Source: JAWKTV01 sp041398905 (GTDB lineage Bacteria; Planctomycetota; Planctomycetia; Planctomycetales; Planctomycetaceae). Taken from it: 64,000 bases of DNA. The translations under genes were made by a program, and so were the position numbers. Where the stretch lies: the NCBI GenBank assembly GCA_041398905.1, contig JAWKTV010000010.1, positions 159,227 to 223,226 of the forward strand, written 5' to 3'. The first letter of the stretch is position 1. Each line of letters opens with the position of its first letter. Of this stretch, positions 47,656 through 57,306 are shown one piece after another. The notes beneath the pieces are model-generated. The model had not been told where the DNA came from, made no database searches, and saw only the letters and a list, made by a program, of their open reading frames with translations.

Positions 47656-49440
47656 GTGGTTGAGTCCCATCACTCGTGCGCCTCACAATCGCCAGCCAAC
47701 TCAAGCCGGCTCGCCGCCGTTGCGCTCACGACAATGCTGCTCTGTGCGACGGTCTCCACGCTCGTCGCCAGCGAACCACCGGCTCCGTTCCTCCGCAAAC
47801 GAGTCGCCACGACCAGCGTTGAGCCAGTTGACTACACAACGCGACGCGAAGCTGGCGAATCCGCGGCCCCCCTGCACGGCGTCGCTGGCGCGGGCGATGC
47901 GCCGCTCCCCGCCGACGCCCGCACCCCGATTCGCCGGACAGGCGTCTCCGCCCCCCGTACCGGCGACACCCGGGGCGCTGAGCCGACCGGGCTGTTCTCC
48001 ACGCTCGTCATCATGGGCGGGATGCTGCTGGGCCTCTGGCTGCTGAGCCGCTCCCTCAAGAAGTGGATGAGTCAGCGGTTCGTCGGACTGCCGAAGGACG
48101 TCATCGACCTGCTCGGCGTGCAACCTGTCGCACCTCAGCAGTCGATCCATCTCGTCCGTGTCGGCGAGCGGCTGCTGGTCATCGCCGCAGGTCCGCAGGG
48201 AATGCAGACACTCTCGGAGATCACCGACCCCGCTGAGGTCCAACATCTCACCCTGCTCTGCCGCAGTGGCTCGCCGGAAGCAGCCTCCGGGCATCGCAGC
48301 CACCACACCGGTCACTCCCGCACTGACACAAACCACGGAAACTGGCTGACTCGACTCACCAGCCGCAACTCGGAAGCGACCACGGCTGAGCCCGCTACCG
48401 TCAGCACTCCGCAGGTCCGTTCACTCGGCACGCCGGAGGCAGCCGTCGTGCCGCTGGAGACCGTCGATGACGGAGACCTCTTCGTCCGCCGCTCCACGCA
48501 CCGCGTCGCCGGCCTGCTCCTTCTCGCGCTCCTGTGTCCGTCAACCGCCACCGCACAGCTACCTTCGGACCAGGGCGCCGCTGCGGCGCGCCCGCCCTTC
48601 AGCAAACTGCCGGCCAACCGCGATGCCGCGCCCCGCAGTTCCGTCTGGCTGGAAGACTCCCACGTCGAATCGACACTCCCGGCAACATCGACCTCTGCCA
48701 TTCCCGCAGGCACCGCCATCGCCGCCGCCACGCCTCTCGACAGCCTGACACCCGAAAGTGTCGGTTCGTCGCTCAAGCTGATGCTGCTGGTGGGCGTGAT
48801 GAGTCTCGCCCCGGCCATCCTGCTGATGACCACCTGCTATATCCGCATCATCGTCGTGCTCGGCATCCTGCGGCAGGCGTTGGGTGTGCCGCAGTTCCCG
48901 CCGACGCAAGTGCTCACTTCACTCAGCCTGTTCCTCACCGCCGCGGTCATGTGGCCCGTATGGGAAGCCGCCTACCGCGAGGGGATCGAACCATACTCGC
49001 AGGGACAGTACGCCACGTCACCCCAGCAGCATGCGGCGTTTCAGACCGCGCTCATCGCGACCGTTCGTCCCGTCCGCAGCTTCATGAGCCGACAGATCGA
49101 AGCGACCAACAACGCGGCGGCGATCGACTTGCTCCTCAACTACGGCACGTCCGCCGACAGCGCGGCTCCCGCGCCTGAATACTATGAAGAAGTCCCGCTC
49201 CGCGTGCTGTTGCCGGCCTATGTGCTCAGCGAACTGAAGACCGCGTTCCTGATCGGCTTTCAAATCTATCTCCCCTTCGTCGTCATCGACCTCGTCGTCA
49301 CCAGCATCCTCACATCTCTCGGCCTGACGATGCTGCCCCCCAATCTCGTTTCGCTGCCACTCAAGCTGCTGCTGTTCATCCTCATCGATGGCTGGTACCT
49401 GACGGTCGAACTGCTCATGAACAGCGTGGCTCCCATATAG
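47656..49440 (+). CDS. fliP: FliO-FliP fusion of the flagellar export gate
   Basis: 594 residues in one open frame. Residues 1-220: signal-like N-terminus, TM segment LFSTLVIMGGMLLGLWLLSR, then the FliO domain VIDLLGVQPVAPQQSIHLVR, VGERLLVIAAGPQGMQTLSE. Residues 275-594: a second signal-like stretch (HRVAGLLLLALLCPSTATAQ) and FliP with SLAPAILLMTTCYIRIIVVL, LLPAYVLSELKTAFLIGFQI and LPLKLLLFILIDGWYLTVEL. FliP forms the core of the export gate; FliO helps it assemble. The second signal suggests two ancestral genes; a lost stop or a length error at the joint near 48460 cannot be excluded. Confidence 0.85.
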   Translation: MVESHHSCASQSPANSSRLAAVALTTMLLCATVSTLVASEPPAPFLRKRVATTSVEPVDYTTRREAGESAAPLHGVAGAGDAPLPADARTPIRRTGVSAPRTGDTRGAEPTGLFSTLVIMGGMLLGLWLLSRSLKKWMSQRFVGLPKDVIDLLGVQPVAPQQSIHLVRVGERLLVIAAGPQGMQTLSEITDPAEVQHLTLLCRSGSPEAASGHRSHHTGHSRTDTNHGNWLTRLTSRNSEATTAEPATVSTPQVRSLGTPEAAVVPLETVDDGDLFVRRSTHRVAGLLLLALLCPSTATAQLPSDQGAAAARPPFSKLPANRDAAPRSSVWLEDSHVESTLPATSTSAIPAGTAIAAATPLDSLTPESVGSSLKLMLLVGVMSLAPAILLMTTCYIRIIVVLGILRQALGVPQFPPTQVLTSLSLFLTAAVMWPVWEAAYREGIEPYSQGQYATSPQQHAAFQTALIATVRPVRSFMSRQIEATNNAAAIDLLLNYGTSADSAAPAPEYYEEVPLRVLLPAYVLSELKTAFLIGFQIYLPFVVIDLVVTSILTSLGLTMLPPNLVSLPLKLLLFILIDGWYLTVELLMNSVAPI

Positions 49441-49539
49441 CCTGCGGACATCTCGCCAGCTGGCTCGAACGCCAGCGGGCCCCGCCCTGCCAGGACTTCG
49501 CCGGGGCGCGGCGGCTCCCATCTCCCCAGTCCTCGCCAC

Positions 49540-49806
49540 ATGTCTCCCGATCTCGCCACCGACCTGCTCCGAGACGCGCTCCTCACGGTGCTCGTGCTGG
49601 CCTCGCCGGTACTGGTCACCATGTTTCTCGCAAGCTTCATCACAACGCTGCTGCAATCGCTCACCAGTCTGCAGGATGCGACGCTTTCGATGACGCCGAG
49701 GCTGATTATCGGCGGCTTCGTCACGCTGGCCCTGCTACCGTGGATGCTTGATCGTCTCACCGAGTATTCCACCGACCTCTATCAAGGAATTCTCACACGG
49801 ATCTAA
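49540..49806 (+). CDS. fliQ: Flagellar export gate protein FliQ
   Basis: 88 residues, usual length, with two TM helices (LTVLVLASPVLVTMFLASFI and LIIGGFVTLALLPWMLDRLT) joined by TTLLQSLTSLQDATLSMTPR, typical of FliQ. Inner membrane part of the FliPQR complex. 99 bases after FliP. Confidence 0.93.
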   Translation: MSPDLATDLLRDALLTVLVLASPVLVTMFLASFITTLLQSLTSLQDATLSMTPRLIIGGFVTLALLPWMLDRLTEYSTDLYQGILTRI

Positions 49807-50032
49807 CCAACTACCAGCCTCAGGAAGAACCCGTAGAACAGACTTCCAGTCCGTCCCACAACGCTCGCCACCAGGCAAGTCTCCGCCAGGCGGTCCCGGC
49901 TAGTCTCCCCACAACTCATGCCTCACCGGACCGCCCAAAACGCGAACGCTCGTTGCGCCGCACCCCGAAGAGCCGCGCCCTCGGCGACACAACTGTTCCA
50001 CCTCGCCAGATAAACGCAGGTTGACCGCACCA

Positions 50033-50827
50033 ATGAGCCTGCCAATACCGGACGATTGGCTATTACAGTTGGAGCCGCTGGTGCGCGCCTGGGCCGTGCC
50101 GGGCTGCCTGGTGTTTGTGCGGCTGCTCGGCCTCTGCTGGACCGCGCCGGTCGTGTCGAACGCGGCGTTCCCGGCTCGTTTTCGCATCCTGCTCGCGCTG
50201 CTGTTGACGATAGTCGCAGCGCCAGTGCTGGCGATCACGTCGCCCGACTCGCAGTCGACACTGATCGAGCTGGCCAGGCTTGGACTGGGTGAAGCCATTC
50301 TGGGGGCCGCGATGGGGTTCGGCATTCAACTGCTGTTCGCGGGTATCGAGCTGGCCGCCGGGCTTGTCGACCAGCAAGCCGCCCTCGCGACCGCCCAACT
50401 GCTCAACCCGCTTCACGGTGACACCACGTCCCCCTCCACAACCTGGCTCTCCGTGCTGGCAACGCTGGCGTTTCTCTCTTCACAGCCCGTCGGTGGCGAT
50501 CTGCAATTGCTGCGGGGCGTGCTCGACAGCTTCGACGCGATCCCCATCGGCACCGTCACGACGATCGAACAGCCGCTCGCAACAATCAGGCAGGCGATGC
50601 AATCCAGCCTGCATATTGGCTGGTCACTCGCGCTGCCGGTGGTTGTGACCCTCAGCCTGATGCAGTTGCTCTGGGGCTTCATCACCCGCGACCGCGGCGG
50701 AGGCTTGTTCCAGTCGCCGCTTGCGCCGCTCCGCGTGCTCGTCAGCCTGCTCATCCTGACTGCGACCTTGACCGAAATCGTCCCGCGACTCGCCTACGAG
50801 TTCACGACGTTGATCGCGGGACCGTAA
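50033..50827 (+). CDS. fliR: Flagellar export gate protein FliR
   Basis: 264 residues with about six TM helices: CLVFVRLLGLCWTAPVVSNA, FRILLALLLTIVAAPVLAIT, GEAILGAAMGFGIQLLFAGI, ELAAGLVDQQAALATAQLLN and so on, the FliR pattern. ATG 50033 is preferred to TTG 50021. Part of the export gate with FliP and FliQ. Confidence 0.92.
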   Translation: MSLPIPDDWLLQLEPLVRAWAVPGCLVFVRLLGLCWTAPVVSNAAFPARFRILLALLLTIVAAPVLAITSPDSQSTLIELARLGLGEAILGAAMGFGIQLLFAGIELAAGLVDQQAALATAQLLNPLHGDTTSPSTTWLSVLATLAFLSSQPVGGDLQLLRGVLDSFDAIPIGTVTTIEQPLATIRQAMQSSLHIGWSLALPVVVTLSLMQLLWGFITRDRGGGLFQSPLAPLRVLVSLLILTATLTEIVPRLAYEFTTLIAGP

Positions 50828-50912
50828 CCCGCCATTACAGCCCACGGCACCTCCAGCACACGAGGCACGGCGGCGGTCGTCGGCCCTCGCAAGCGACTCC
50901 GACAACCACCCC

Positions 50913-51671
50913 ATGTCCGACTCGATCGCTGACCGTCGACACCCCGCGTCGCCGCGTCGCCTGTTGGAGGCACGCCAGCAGGGGCACGTGCCGCGCAGCG
51001 GTTCGCTCGCCTCCGCGGTCCTGCTGCTGACGACCGCCGGCCTCGTAAGCTGGTCCGGCCTGCAGCTCGTCACGGACACCGCGAACTACCTGCGGAGCTC
51101 TCTCAGCGCGGGCGTCGCCATCTCGGCGGAGTCACTCGACCCCGCCGAAACACTGGAGCAGGCGGGCATGGCGATCATCGCCCTCTCCGGAACGAGCGTC
51201 ACCGCCGTCTTCGCCGCCGCAATCGCCATCGAAGTTGCTCAAGTCGGCTGCGTCCTCGCCTGGACTCGGCTCAGTCCCGATCCGGCTCGGGAGTTCGAAC
51301 GTGGTGCCGCGCGAATCACGCACGGTCTGCGACCCTCCTACTGGCTCGGCGAGTTACTCCGCTTCGGATGGCCACTGGGAGGTCTGCTGCTGCTTTGCCG
51401 CGCCAACCTCAACGACATCGCTGGACTCTCCATCGCAAGTCCAGCGGCCTCGGTCTCGGCCACGCACCAACTGCTGACCAGCCTGCTCTGGAACTGCGGG
51501 CTGCTGCTGCTGATCTCGGGAGGCGTCCACTACGCCATCGTCCGCTGGAAGCACGCCGCCAGTCTCCGCATGACGGATGACGAATTGCGCGATGAGCAGC
51601 GTCAGAACCGCCGGCGTCGACCGAACGCCAATGTCCGCTGGGAGGCCCCCGTCGCACCCATTGACCGCTGA
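50913..51671 (+). CDS. flhB: FlhB-like export switch protein lacking the C-terminal cytoplasmic domain
   Basis: 252 residues. N-terminal RRHPASPRRLLEARQQGHVP then RSGSL matches the FlhB start; four TM segments follow (ASAVLLLTTAGLVSWSGLQL, ALSGTSVTAVFAAAIAIEVA, ELLRFGWPLGGLLLLC, LLWNCGLLLLISGGVHYAIV). It stops shortly after the linker RMTDDELRDEQRQNRRRRPN, before where the autocleaving NPTH domain should be. No such domain is found in any frame downstream to 52031. FlhB normally switches substrate specificity by NPTH cleavage; here that part must be missing, separate or unused. Confidence 0.8.
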   Translation: MSDSIADRRHPASPRRLLEARQQGHVPRSGSLASAVLLLTTAGLVSWSGLQLVTDTANYLRSSLSAGVAISAESLDPAETLEQAGMAIIALSGTSVTAVFAAAIAIEVAQVGCVLAWTRLSPDPAREFERGAARITHGLRPSYWLGELLRFGWPLGGLLLLCRANLNDIAGLSIASPAASVSATHQLLTSLLWNCGLLLLISGGVHYAIVRWKHAASLRMTDDELRDEQRQNRRRRPNANVRWEAPVAPIDR

Positions 51672-52031
51672 ATGGTCGCCAGCGTCGATCGCGGTCGACA
51701 CTGGCGTGCCAACCCGCATGGACGACGCCGTCTGGCTTCGAACAAGCGATGGGCGGCAGTTGCAATTCCACCTGCCAGCGACCACGCACTCCTGGCCCGT
51801 TTCGAAAGTCACCGGTGAACTCTCCGAGACGACGCGCGAAGAGTCTCGTCGCGGGGACAACGTGTCTTCGGCACCTAAGCCGTTATCGTGATCGAACGTT
51901 GCCCGATCAGCGTCCCGGCCACTTGCGGGCGACCGGGACTCCGGTGTCGCGAACCTACCACGTCGCACTGGCACCGCTATACTCATCGATCCGCTTCCAT
52001 AAACTTTCCTCCCAGTACCGAAAGTCATCTC
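51672..52031. other. Region between flhB and the sulfatase
   Basis: 360 bases. A short + frame with MDDAVWLRTSDGRQLQFHLP (from about 51718 to 51891) is the only candidate; it could be a 57-residue protein but has no recognised relative, so it is not called. The sulfatase promoter should be here. Confidence 0.35.
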
Positions 52032-53330
52032 ATGACTCGCAGACTGCTGGTTCTCTGCGCGTTGCTGTGTGTGGTGATCGCCTCCGCAGCCGCCGCGGCT
52101 GACAAGCCGAACGTCCTGTACATCATTTCCGACGATCAGGCGTGGACCGATTACGGGTTCATGGGGCACGAAACGATCCGGACTCCACACCTCGACCATC
52201 TCGCGGCACAGTCAGCGGTCTTCCCGCGCGCCTATGTTCCCACCAGCCTCTGTCGACCGTCGCTGGCGACGCTCATCACCGGGCTGTACCCGCATCAGCA
52301 TCTCATCTCCGGCAACGATCCGGTCTTCGAGGGTAAGAAGGGGGCGCAGCGGTATCAATCGCCGCAGTATCTCGAACTCAACAGCCAGCTCATCTCGCAC
52401 ATCGAGGCGGTGCCGACGCTGCCCAGGCTGCTCGCCGCGGACGGCTACCGCAGCTTGCAAACCGGCAAGTGGTGGGAAGGTCATCACAGTCGCGGCGGCT
52501 TCACCACCGGCATGACGCACGGCGATGTCACGCGGGGCGGCCGCCACGGCGATGCCGGCCTGAAGATCGGCCGCGAAGGTCTCGCCGAGATCGCCACCTT
52601 CCTCGACGAGCCGGGCGATCAGCCGTGGTTCATCTGGTATGCGCCGTTCCTGCCTCACTCGCCGCACAACCCGCCGCAACGACTGCTCGACAAGTACACT
52701 GCGGAAGGGAAGTCGCTGCATGTCGCCCGCTATCAGGCGATGTGCGAGTGGTTCGACGAATCGTGCGGCGAACTGCTCAAGCTGCTGGACGAGCGAGGCC
52801 TCGCCGAGAACACGCTGGTGATCTACACCTGTGACAACGGCTGGATTCAGGACGAGGCATCGCCGCAGTACGCGGCGAAAAGCAAACGCTCCCCCTACGA
52901 CGGCGGCGTTCGCTCCCCGCTGATGCTCCGCTGGCCGGGCCACATCGAGCCTGCCCGCTACGAGACGCTGGTCAGCACCATCGACATTGCGCCGACGATC
53001 CTCGCCGCTTGCGGCCAACCGCCATCAAAGGAGATGCCCGGGCTGAACCTCCTCGATGTCTGCCGCAACAGCGGCGCCTGCGATCGTGCCCGCATCTTCG
53101 GTGAGATCTTTGACCACGACATCAAGAACGTCGATGTGCCCGGCGAGAGTTTGCAGTTCCGCTGGGTGATCGAAGGTGACTGGAAGTTGATCCTGCCCGC
53201 TCAGCAAGACACCAAACCCGAGTTGTACAACCTCGCCAACGATCCGAATGAAACAAACAACCTCTCCAGCTCATCGCCCGAGGCGACGGAGCGGTTGACC
53301 AAGGCGATCAACGATTGGTGGACCCCCTGA
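52032..53330 (+). CDS. Exported sulfatase (arylsulfatase A-like)
   Basis: 432 residues. Signal peptide MTRRLLVLCALLCVVIASAA. Alkaline-phosphatase-like fold: NVLYIISDDQAWTDYGFMG (metal Asp pair), the activation region SLCRPSLATLITGLYPHQH, GKWWEGHH, and YTCDNGW with the metal Asp-Asn. The modification motif reads CRPSL instead of the standard C-x-P-S-R. ATG 52032 is supported by the signal peptide; the frame is open upstream to 51888. Likely removes sulfate from polysaccharides. Planctomycetes carry many such genes. Confidence 0.9.
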   Translation: MTRRLLVLCALLCVVIASAAAAADKPNVLYIISDDQAWTDYGFMGHETIRTPHLDHLAAQSAVFPRAYVPTSLCRPSLATLITGLYPHQHLISGNDPVFEGKKGAQRYQSPQYLELNSQLISHIEAVPTLPRLLAADGYRSLQTGKWWEGHHSRGGFTTGMTHGDVTRGGRHGDAGLKIGREGLAEIATFLDEPGDQPWFIWYAPFLPHSPHNPPQRLLDKYTAEGKSLHVARYQAMCEWFDESCGELLKLLDERGLAENTLVIYTCDNGWIQDEASPQYAAKSKRSPYDGGVRSPLMLRWPGHIEPARYETLVSTIDIAPTILAACGQPPSKEMPGLNLLDVCRNSGACDRARIFGEIFDHDIKNVDVPGESLQFRWVIEGDWKLILPAQQDTKPELYNLANDPNETNNLSSSSPEATERLTKAINDWWTP

Positions 53331-53509
53331 CGCCAGACCCCGTTTGGCCGACGGTCATTCCGCCACGTTTGTTGACGGTCTGCGGGCTGACGATCTCCGG
53401 CTTGTCAGCAAGGACGCGGTTTTCAACTTCGCCACCGCGTGCGCATCTGATGCATGTCACTTCGCCCAGCCCGTCGGCATGACCGGCGGCTGAACGATCC
53501 CGAGCACCA

Positions 53510-55798
53510 ATGCCTGAGCTGATCGTCGAGCCTGTCTGGTCGTGGCCGCTGCTGCTCATGGCAAGCGCGGCTCTGATCGGCGTTGTGCTGCTGACGTATC
53601 CGTCGCGAGTCAGGCATTTGCCTCCTTTCTGGAGACGTCTGCTGCTCGGGCTGCGGCTCGCTTCGGCCATCGTGCTCATCTTCGCCCTGCTTCGGCCCGC
53701 CGTGCGATACTCGGAGATTGACCAGCAAGCGGCACAGCTCGTCGTGCTGCTGGACAGCAGTCGCAGCATGGGCATCAAGGATGGCACGGGCGGGCTGACA
53801 CGCCGCGAGGCACTGCTTAAGACATTGAGCGATGCCGGGCCGGAACTGAAGGAACTCGCCGAGCGGGTGGACCTGCGATTCATCGATTTCGCGGAGGACC
53901 TGTCGCCGGTTGACGACCCTACCGCCGCGACTGAGGGTCGGCAAACCGCGATTGGCACCGCGCTGGACGAACTGCGGCGGGAGGACACCGGCAAGCGGCT
54001 CGTCGGCATTCTGCTGCTCAGCGACGGGGCACAGCGAACGCTCGGCAGAGAAGAGATCGCCCCCCTCACCGCCGCCCGCCGACTCGCCGAGCAACGGGGC
54101 GTGCCGATCTATACCGTTACCTATGGCACGGCCGAACTGAGTTCGGCCGGGCTGGACCTCGCCGTCGAAGACATCGTCGTCGACCCGCTGGCGTACGAGA
54201 AGAAGACCGTGCCCGTGAGGCTGCAACTCCGCACCGCCGGCGCGGCCGGCCGAAAGGTCAAGGTTCGGCTGTTGATCGAAGAGACGGCGGGGCTTCCTGG
54301 CAACGAGCAGTCAACCTGGCGGGAGTTGCCCGTCGCGGCGAACGCGCGACCGTTCGAGGAGATCGAGATCCGCGGCAACAACACGCTGCAGGCGCGCGAA
54401 CTGTCGTTCGTCGCCGAGCGGGCTGGAGAGTTCAAGCTGGCGGTCGAAGTCGTCCCCGAGGATGGCGAACTGAAGATGACCAACAACCGCTACGAGACCG
54501 TCATCACGGTCCTCAAAGGAGGTCTCAAGGTTGCGTACTTTGATGTCACGCGGAGCGTCGAGCAGAAGTTCATCCGGCGGCTGAACGAGAACGCCCGCAT
54601 CCAGCTCGATGTCTTCCTGGTTCCCGGCGGACCGTTTCTCCAGCAGGCCCGCCTCGACCCCGCGCTGTTTCAGCGCGGGGCTTACGATGTCTACGTCATC
54701 GGCGACTTGCCCGCGTTCGTGTTCCGACAGGGCGGGACCGATCTGCTGGCGGAGCTGCTCGCGCGGTGCCGCGAGGGAGCGGGACTGGCGATGCTGGGCG
54801 GCGCCCGCAACTACGGACCGGGCGGGTATGCCGACACGCCCATCGCCGCGCTGCTGCCGGTGAAGATGTCCCCGGCCGAGCGGGTCGAGATTAACGCCGA
54901 GCCACCGGCTGAGGCGTTTCTCGCCGGACCGTTTCAGATGCTGCCGGGCCCCGACGGCCGGGCGCACTACCTGATGCAGATCGGCCCGAACTCCGACGCC
55001 CTCTGGCGGCAGTTGCCGGAGCTGAAGAACGGGGCCAACCGCCTGGTGCCGGCGACCGCGACCGTCAACGTGCTCGCGATCACCCCGGCTCGCGACCCGC
55101 TGCTGCTGGGCTGGGAGACGGCCAGCAGTCGAGTGCTGGCCGTCGGCGTCAGCGACACCTGGCGATGGTACACGCACGGCTTTGCCGCAACGCATCAGCG
55201 ATTCTGGGAGCAGGCGCTGCTGTGGCTCGCGCGCATGGAAAACGAAAGCGACCAGCCCGTCTGGGCGAGGCTCTCACCGCGCAACTACGCGCCCGGTGAC
55301 AAAGTCTCGATCGTGACCGGAGCGCAGGACGACCAGTTGCAGCCGATCGCCGGCGCGAACTTTCAGGTCGAGGTCACCGGCCCCGAAGGGATGATGACCC
55401 GGCTGTCGGCCCTGTCGTCCGGTGACGAGGCGACCGCCGAGTTCACCGCCACAACGCAGCCCGGGGACTACCAAGTCGTGGTGACGGCGACCAAGGGTGA
55501 CCAGTCGCTCGGTCCGCCGGCCCGCACGCGGTTCATCGTCGATGCCCGCGACCCCGAACTCGACAACCCCGCCGCCGACCCCGATCTGATGGCCGAAATC
55601 GCGACCATCTCCGGCGCGGTGCCAGTCCCCGCCGAGCAGTTTGACGAGTTCGTCCAGGAGCTGATCGACGCTGGTCTCGCGGCGGATGTCACCAGGTACA
55701 CACAGATCAACCTGTGGGACGGCTGGCCGCTGCTGCTGGTGTTCGTGCTGCTGCTGACAACCGAGTGGGTCGTCCGCAAATGGCGCGGGCTGGTGTGA
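53510..55798 (+). CDS. VWA-domain membrane protein with glutamine-amidotransferase-like region
   Basis: 762 residues. Two N-terminal TM helices (PLLLMASAALIGVVLLTYPS, RLASAIVLIFALLRPAVRYS), then a von Willebrand factor A domain with a MIDAS of the D-x-S-x-S form (D82, S84, S86 in VLLDSSRSMGI). A domain with ALLARCREGAGLAMLGGARN YGPGGY-like glycine turns resembles class I amidotransferase-like folds without a clear catalytic Cys. Beta-sandwich repeats and a C-terminal TM (WPLLLVFVLLLTTEWVVRKW) follow. Such proteins occur beside MoxR/BatA-type gene clusters in planctomycetes; no MoxR gene is here. Confidence 0.8.
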   Translation: MPELIVEPVWSWPLLLMASAALIGVVLLTYPSRVRHLPPFWRRLLLGLRLASAIVLIFALLRPAVRYSEIDQQAAQLVVLLDSSRSMGIKDGTGGLTRREALLKTLSDAGPELKELAERVDLRFIDFAEDLSPVDDPTAATEGRQTAIGTALDELRREDTGKRLVGILLLSDGAQRTLGREEIAPLTAARRLAEQRGVPIYTVTYGTAELSSAGLDLAVEDIVVDPLAYEKKTVPVRLQLRTAGAAGRKVKVRLLIEETAGLPGNEQSTWRELPVAANARPFEEIEIRGNNTLQARELSFVAERAGEFKLAVEVVPEDGELKMTNNRYETVITVLKGGLKVAYFDVTRSVEQKFIRRLNENARIQLDVFLVPGGPFLQQARLDPALFQRGAYDVYVIGDLPAFVFRQGGTDLLAELLARCREGAGLAMLGGARNYGPGGYADTPIAALLPVKMSPAERVEINAEPPAEAFLAGPFQMLPGPDGRAHYLMQIGPNSDALWRQLPELKNGANRLVPATATVNVLAITPARDPLLLGWETASSRVLAVGVSDTWRWYTHGFAATHQRFWEQALLWLARMENESDQPVWARLSPRNYAPGDKVSIVTGAQDDQLQPIAGANFQVEVTGPEGMMTRLSALSSGDEATAEFTATTQPGDYQVVVTATKGDQSLGPPARTRFIVDARDPELDNPAADPDLMAEIATISGAVPVPAEQFDEFVQELIDAGLAADVTRYTQINLWDGWPLLLVFVLLLTTEWVVRKWRGLV

Positions 55799-56037
55799 AC
55801 GTTGAGTCGCCCGCCGACGCGTGTCGGCCGATTGATCGCAGAGTGAGGGTTAGAACGGAGCTGCCAATGACGACGCTGCCCGAAGGGGAGTGGTTGTGAG
55901 CGAACGAGATGCGGTCGGCCGTGGATCAGTCAACGTGGGTGATTCGTTCGCGGCACCCCAGTGGATCCGCGTCCTCCATGTTCCATGGGAGCGGTCTCCC
56001 AATGCCGTCAAATTCGAACTGTAACGCAGCTTGAATC

Positions 56038-57207
56038 ATGCCTCGACATGTCCTGTTTCTGATGACGATGTTGTCGCTCGCCGCTGGTCCGTACTCCCGC
56101 TCGGCAGTGGGTGATGATGACCAGCCGCAAGCACGGAGCTTGCCGGCAGAGACCATCACCGCGATCGACGGTCTGATCGCCGATGCGATTGCCGCGGGCG
56201 ACCTACCCGGTGCGGTCGTGCTCATCGGGACCAGCCAGGGTCCGCTGCTGCGAAAGGCGTATGGCGATCGACAGGTGCTCCCCGAGCGCGAGCCGATGAC
56301 GGTCGACACCGTCTTCGACCTCGCCTCGCTCACCAAGCCGCTCGCCACTGCGACCAGTGTGCTGATCCTCGCCGACGAGGGTCGAATCGACATCGAGGCA
56401 CCCGTCGCGAAGTACCTGCCGGAGTTCGGAACCGATGGCAAAGAGCGCATCACCGTGACTGATCTGCTGGTGCATCGTGGCGGGCTGATCGCGGACAATC
56501 ATCTGCGTGACTACGGCGACGGGCCGGACAAGGCGTGGGAGCGGATCTGCGATCTGAAGCCGACGGCCGAGCCCGGGGAGAAGTTCATCTACAGCGACGT
56601 TGGCTTCCTCGTGCTGGGACGACTCGTCGAACGGGTATCGGGGGAGTCGCTCGATCAGTTCACCCGTGACCGCATCTGGCGACCGCTGGGCATGAGCCGC
56701 ACCGGCTATCTCCCCGACACGGCAACGGTGCCTCTGATCGCTCCAACGGAGCAACAGGGTACAGAGTGGATTCGAGGCCGCGTGCATGACCCGCGGGCGA
56801 GCGCGCTCGGCGGCGTCGCCGGGCATGCGGGACTGTTCGCGAACGTCGACGACCTCTCCCGCTACGCCCGCATGGTGCTCGCCGGCGGCGCGCTGGATGA
56901 CCACCGGGTTCTCAGCCAGGCGATGGTGCAGCGCATGACCGCCGCCACTGAGGTTCCACGCGGCACCCGCGGACTCGGTTGGGATAAGCAGTCGCCGTAC
57001 TCATCCAACAAAGGCGAAGCTTTGAGCGACGCGGCCATCGGCCACGGCGGCTTCACGGGCACCGTGCTCTGGATCGACCCCGCACAGGACTTGTACTTCG
57101 TCTTCCTGTCGAGCCGGCTGCACCCCGACGGCAAAGGCAGCGTCAACGGACTGGCGGGAAAGATCATCACGCAAGCGGCCGAGTCCATGAGAACACCGCA
57201 GCAATGA
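56038..57207 (+). CDS. Exported serine beta-lactamase-family hydrolase
   Basis: 389 residues. Signal peptide (MPRHVLFLMTMLSLAAGP). Class C/penicillin-binding motifs: S97-L-T-K100 (SxxK), Y185-S-D (YxN-like) and H336-G-G in place of KTG. HRGGLIADNHLRDY and GRLVERVSGESLDQF are family hallmarks. Likely a peptidase or esterase on cell-wall or other substrates, not a drug-resistance enzyme. Starts at ATG 56038; no frameshift. Confidence 0.9.
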   Translation: MPRHVLFLMTMLSLAAGPYSRSAVGDDDQPQARSLPAETITAIDGLIADAIAAGDLPGAVVLIGTSQGPLLRKAYGDRQVLPEREPMTVDTVFDLASLTKPLATATSVLILADEGRIDIEAPVAKYLPEFGTDGKERITVTDLLVHRGGLIADNHLRDYGDGPDKAWERICDLKPTAEPGEKFIYSDVGFLVLGRLVERVSGESLDQFTRDRIWRPLGMSRTGYLPDTATVPLIAPTEQQGTEWIRGRVHDPRASALGGVAGHAGLFANVDDLSRYARMVLAGGALDDHRVLSQAMVQRMTAATEVPRGTRGLGWDKQSPYSSNKGEALSDAAIGHGGFTGTVLWIDPAQDLYFVFLSSRLHPDGKGSVNGLAGKIITQAAESMRTPQQ

Positions 57208-57306
57208 CTTAGCGCATCAACAGACCACTCCGCGGTGATGTTGCACGGATCGTGAGTCAGCGTGGTGATGCCAGGTGGCCGAGCGGTTCGTTCACCAAGC
57301 ATGCCG

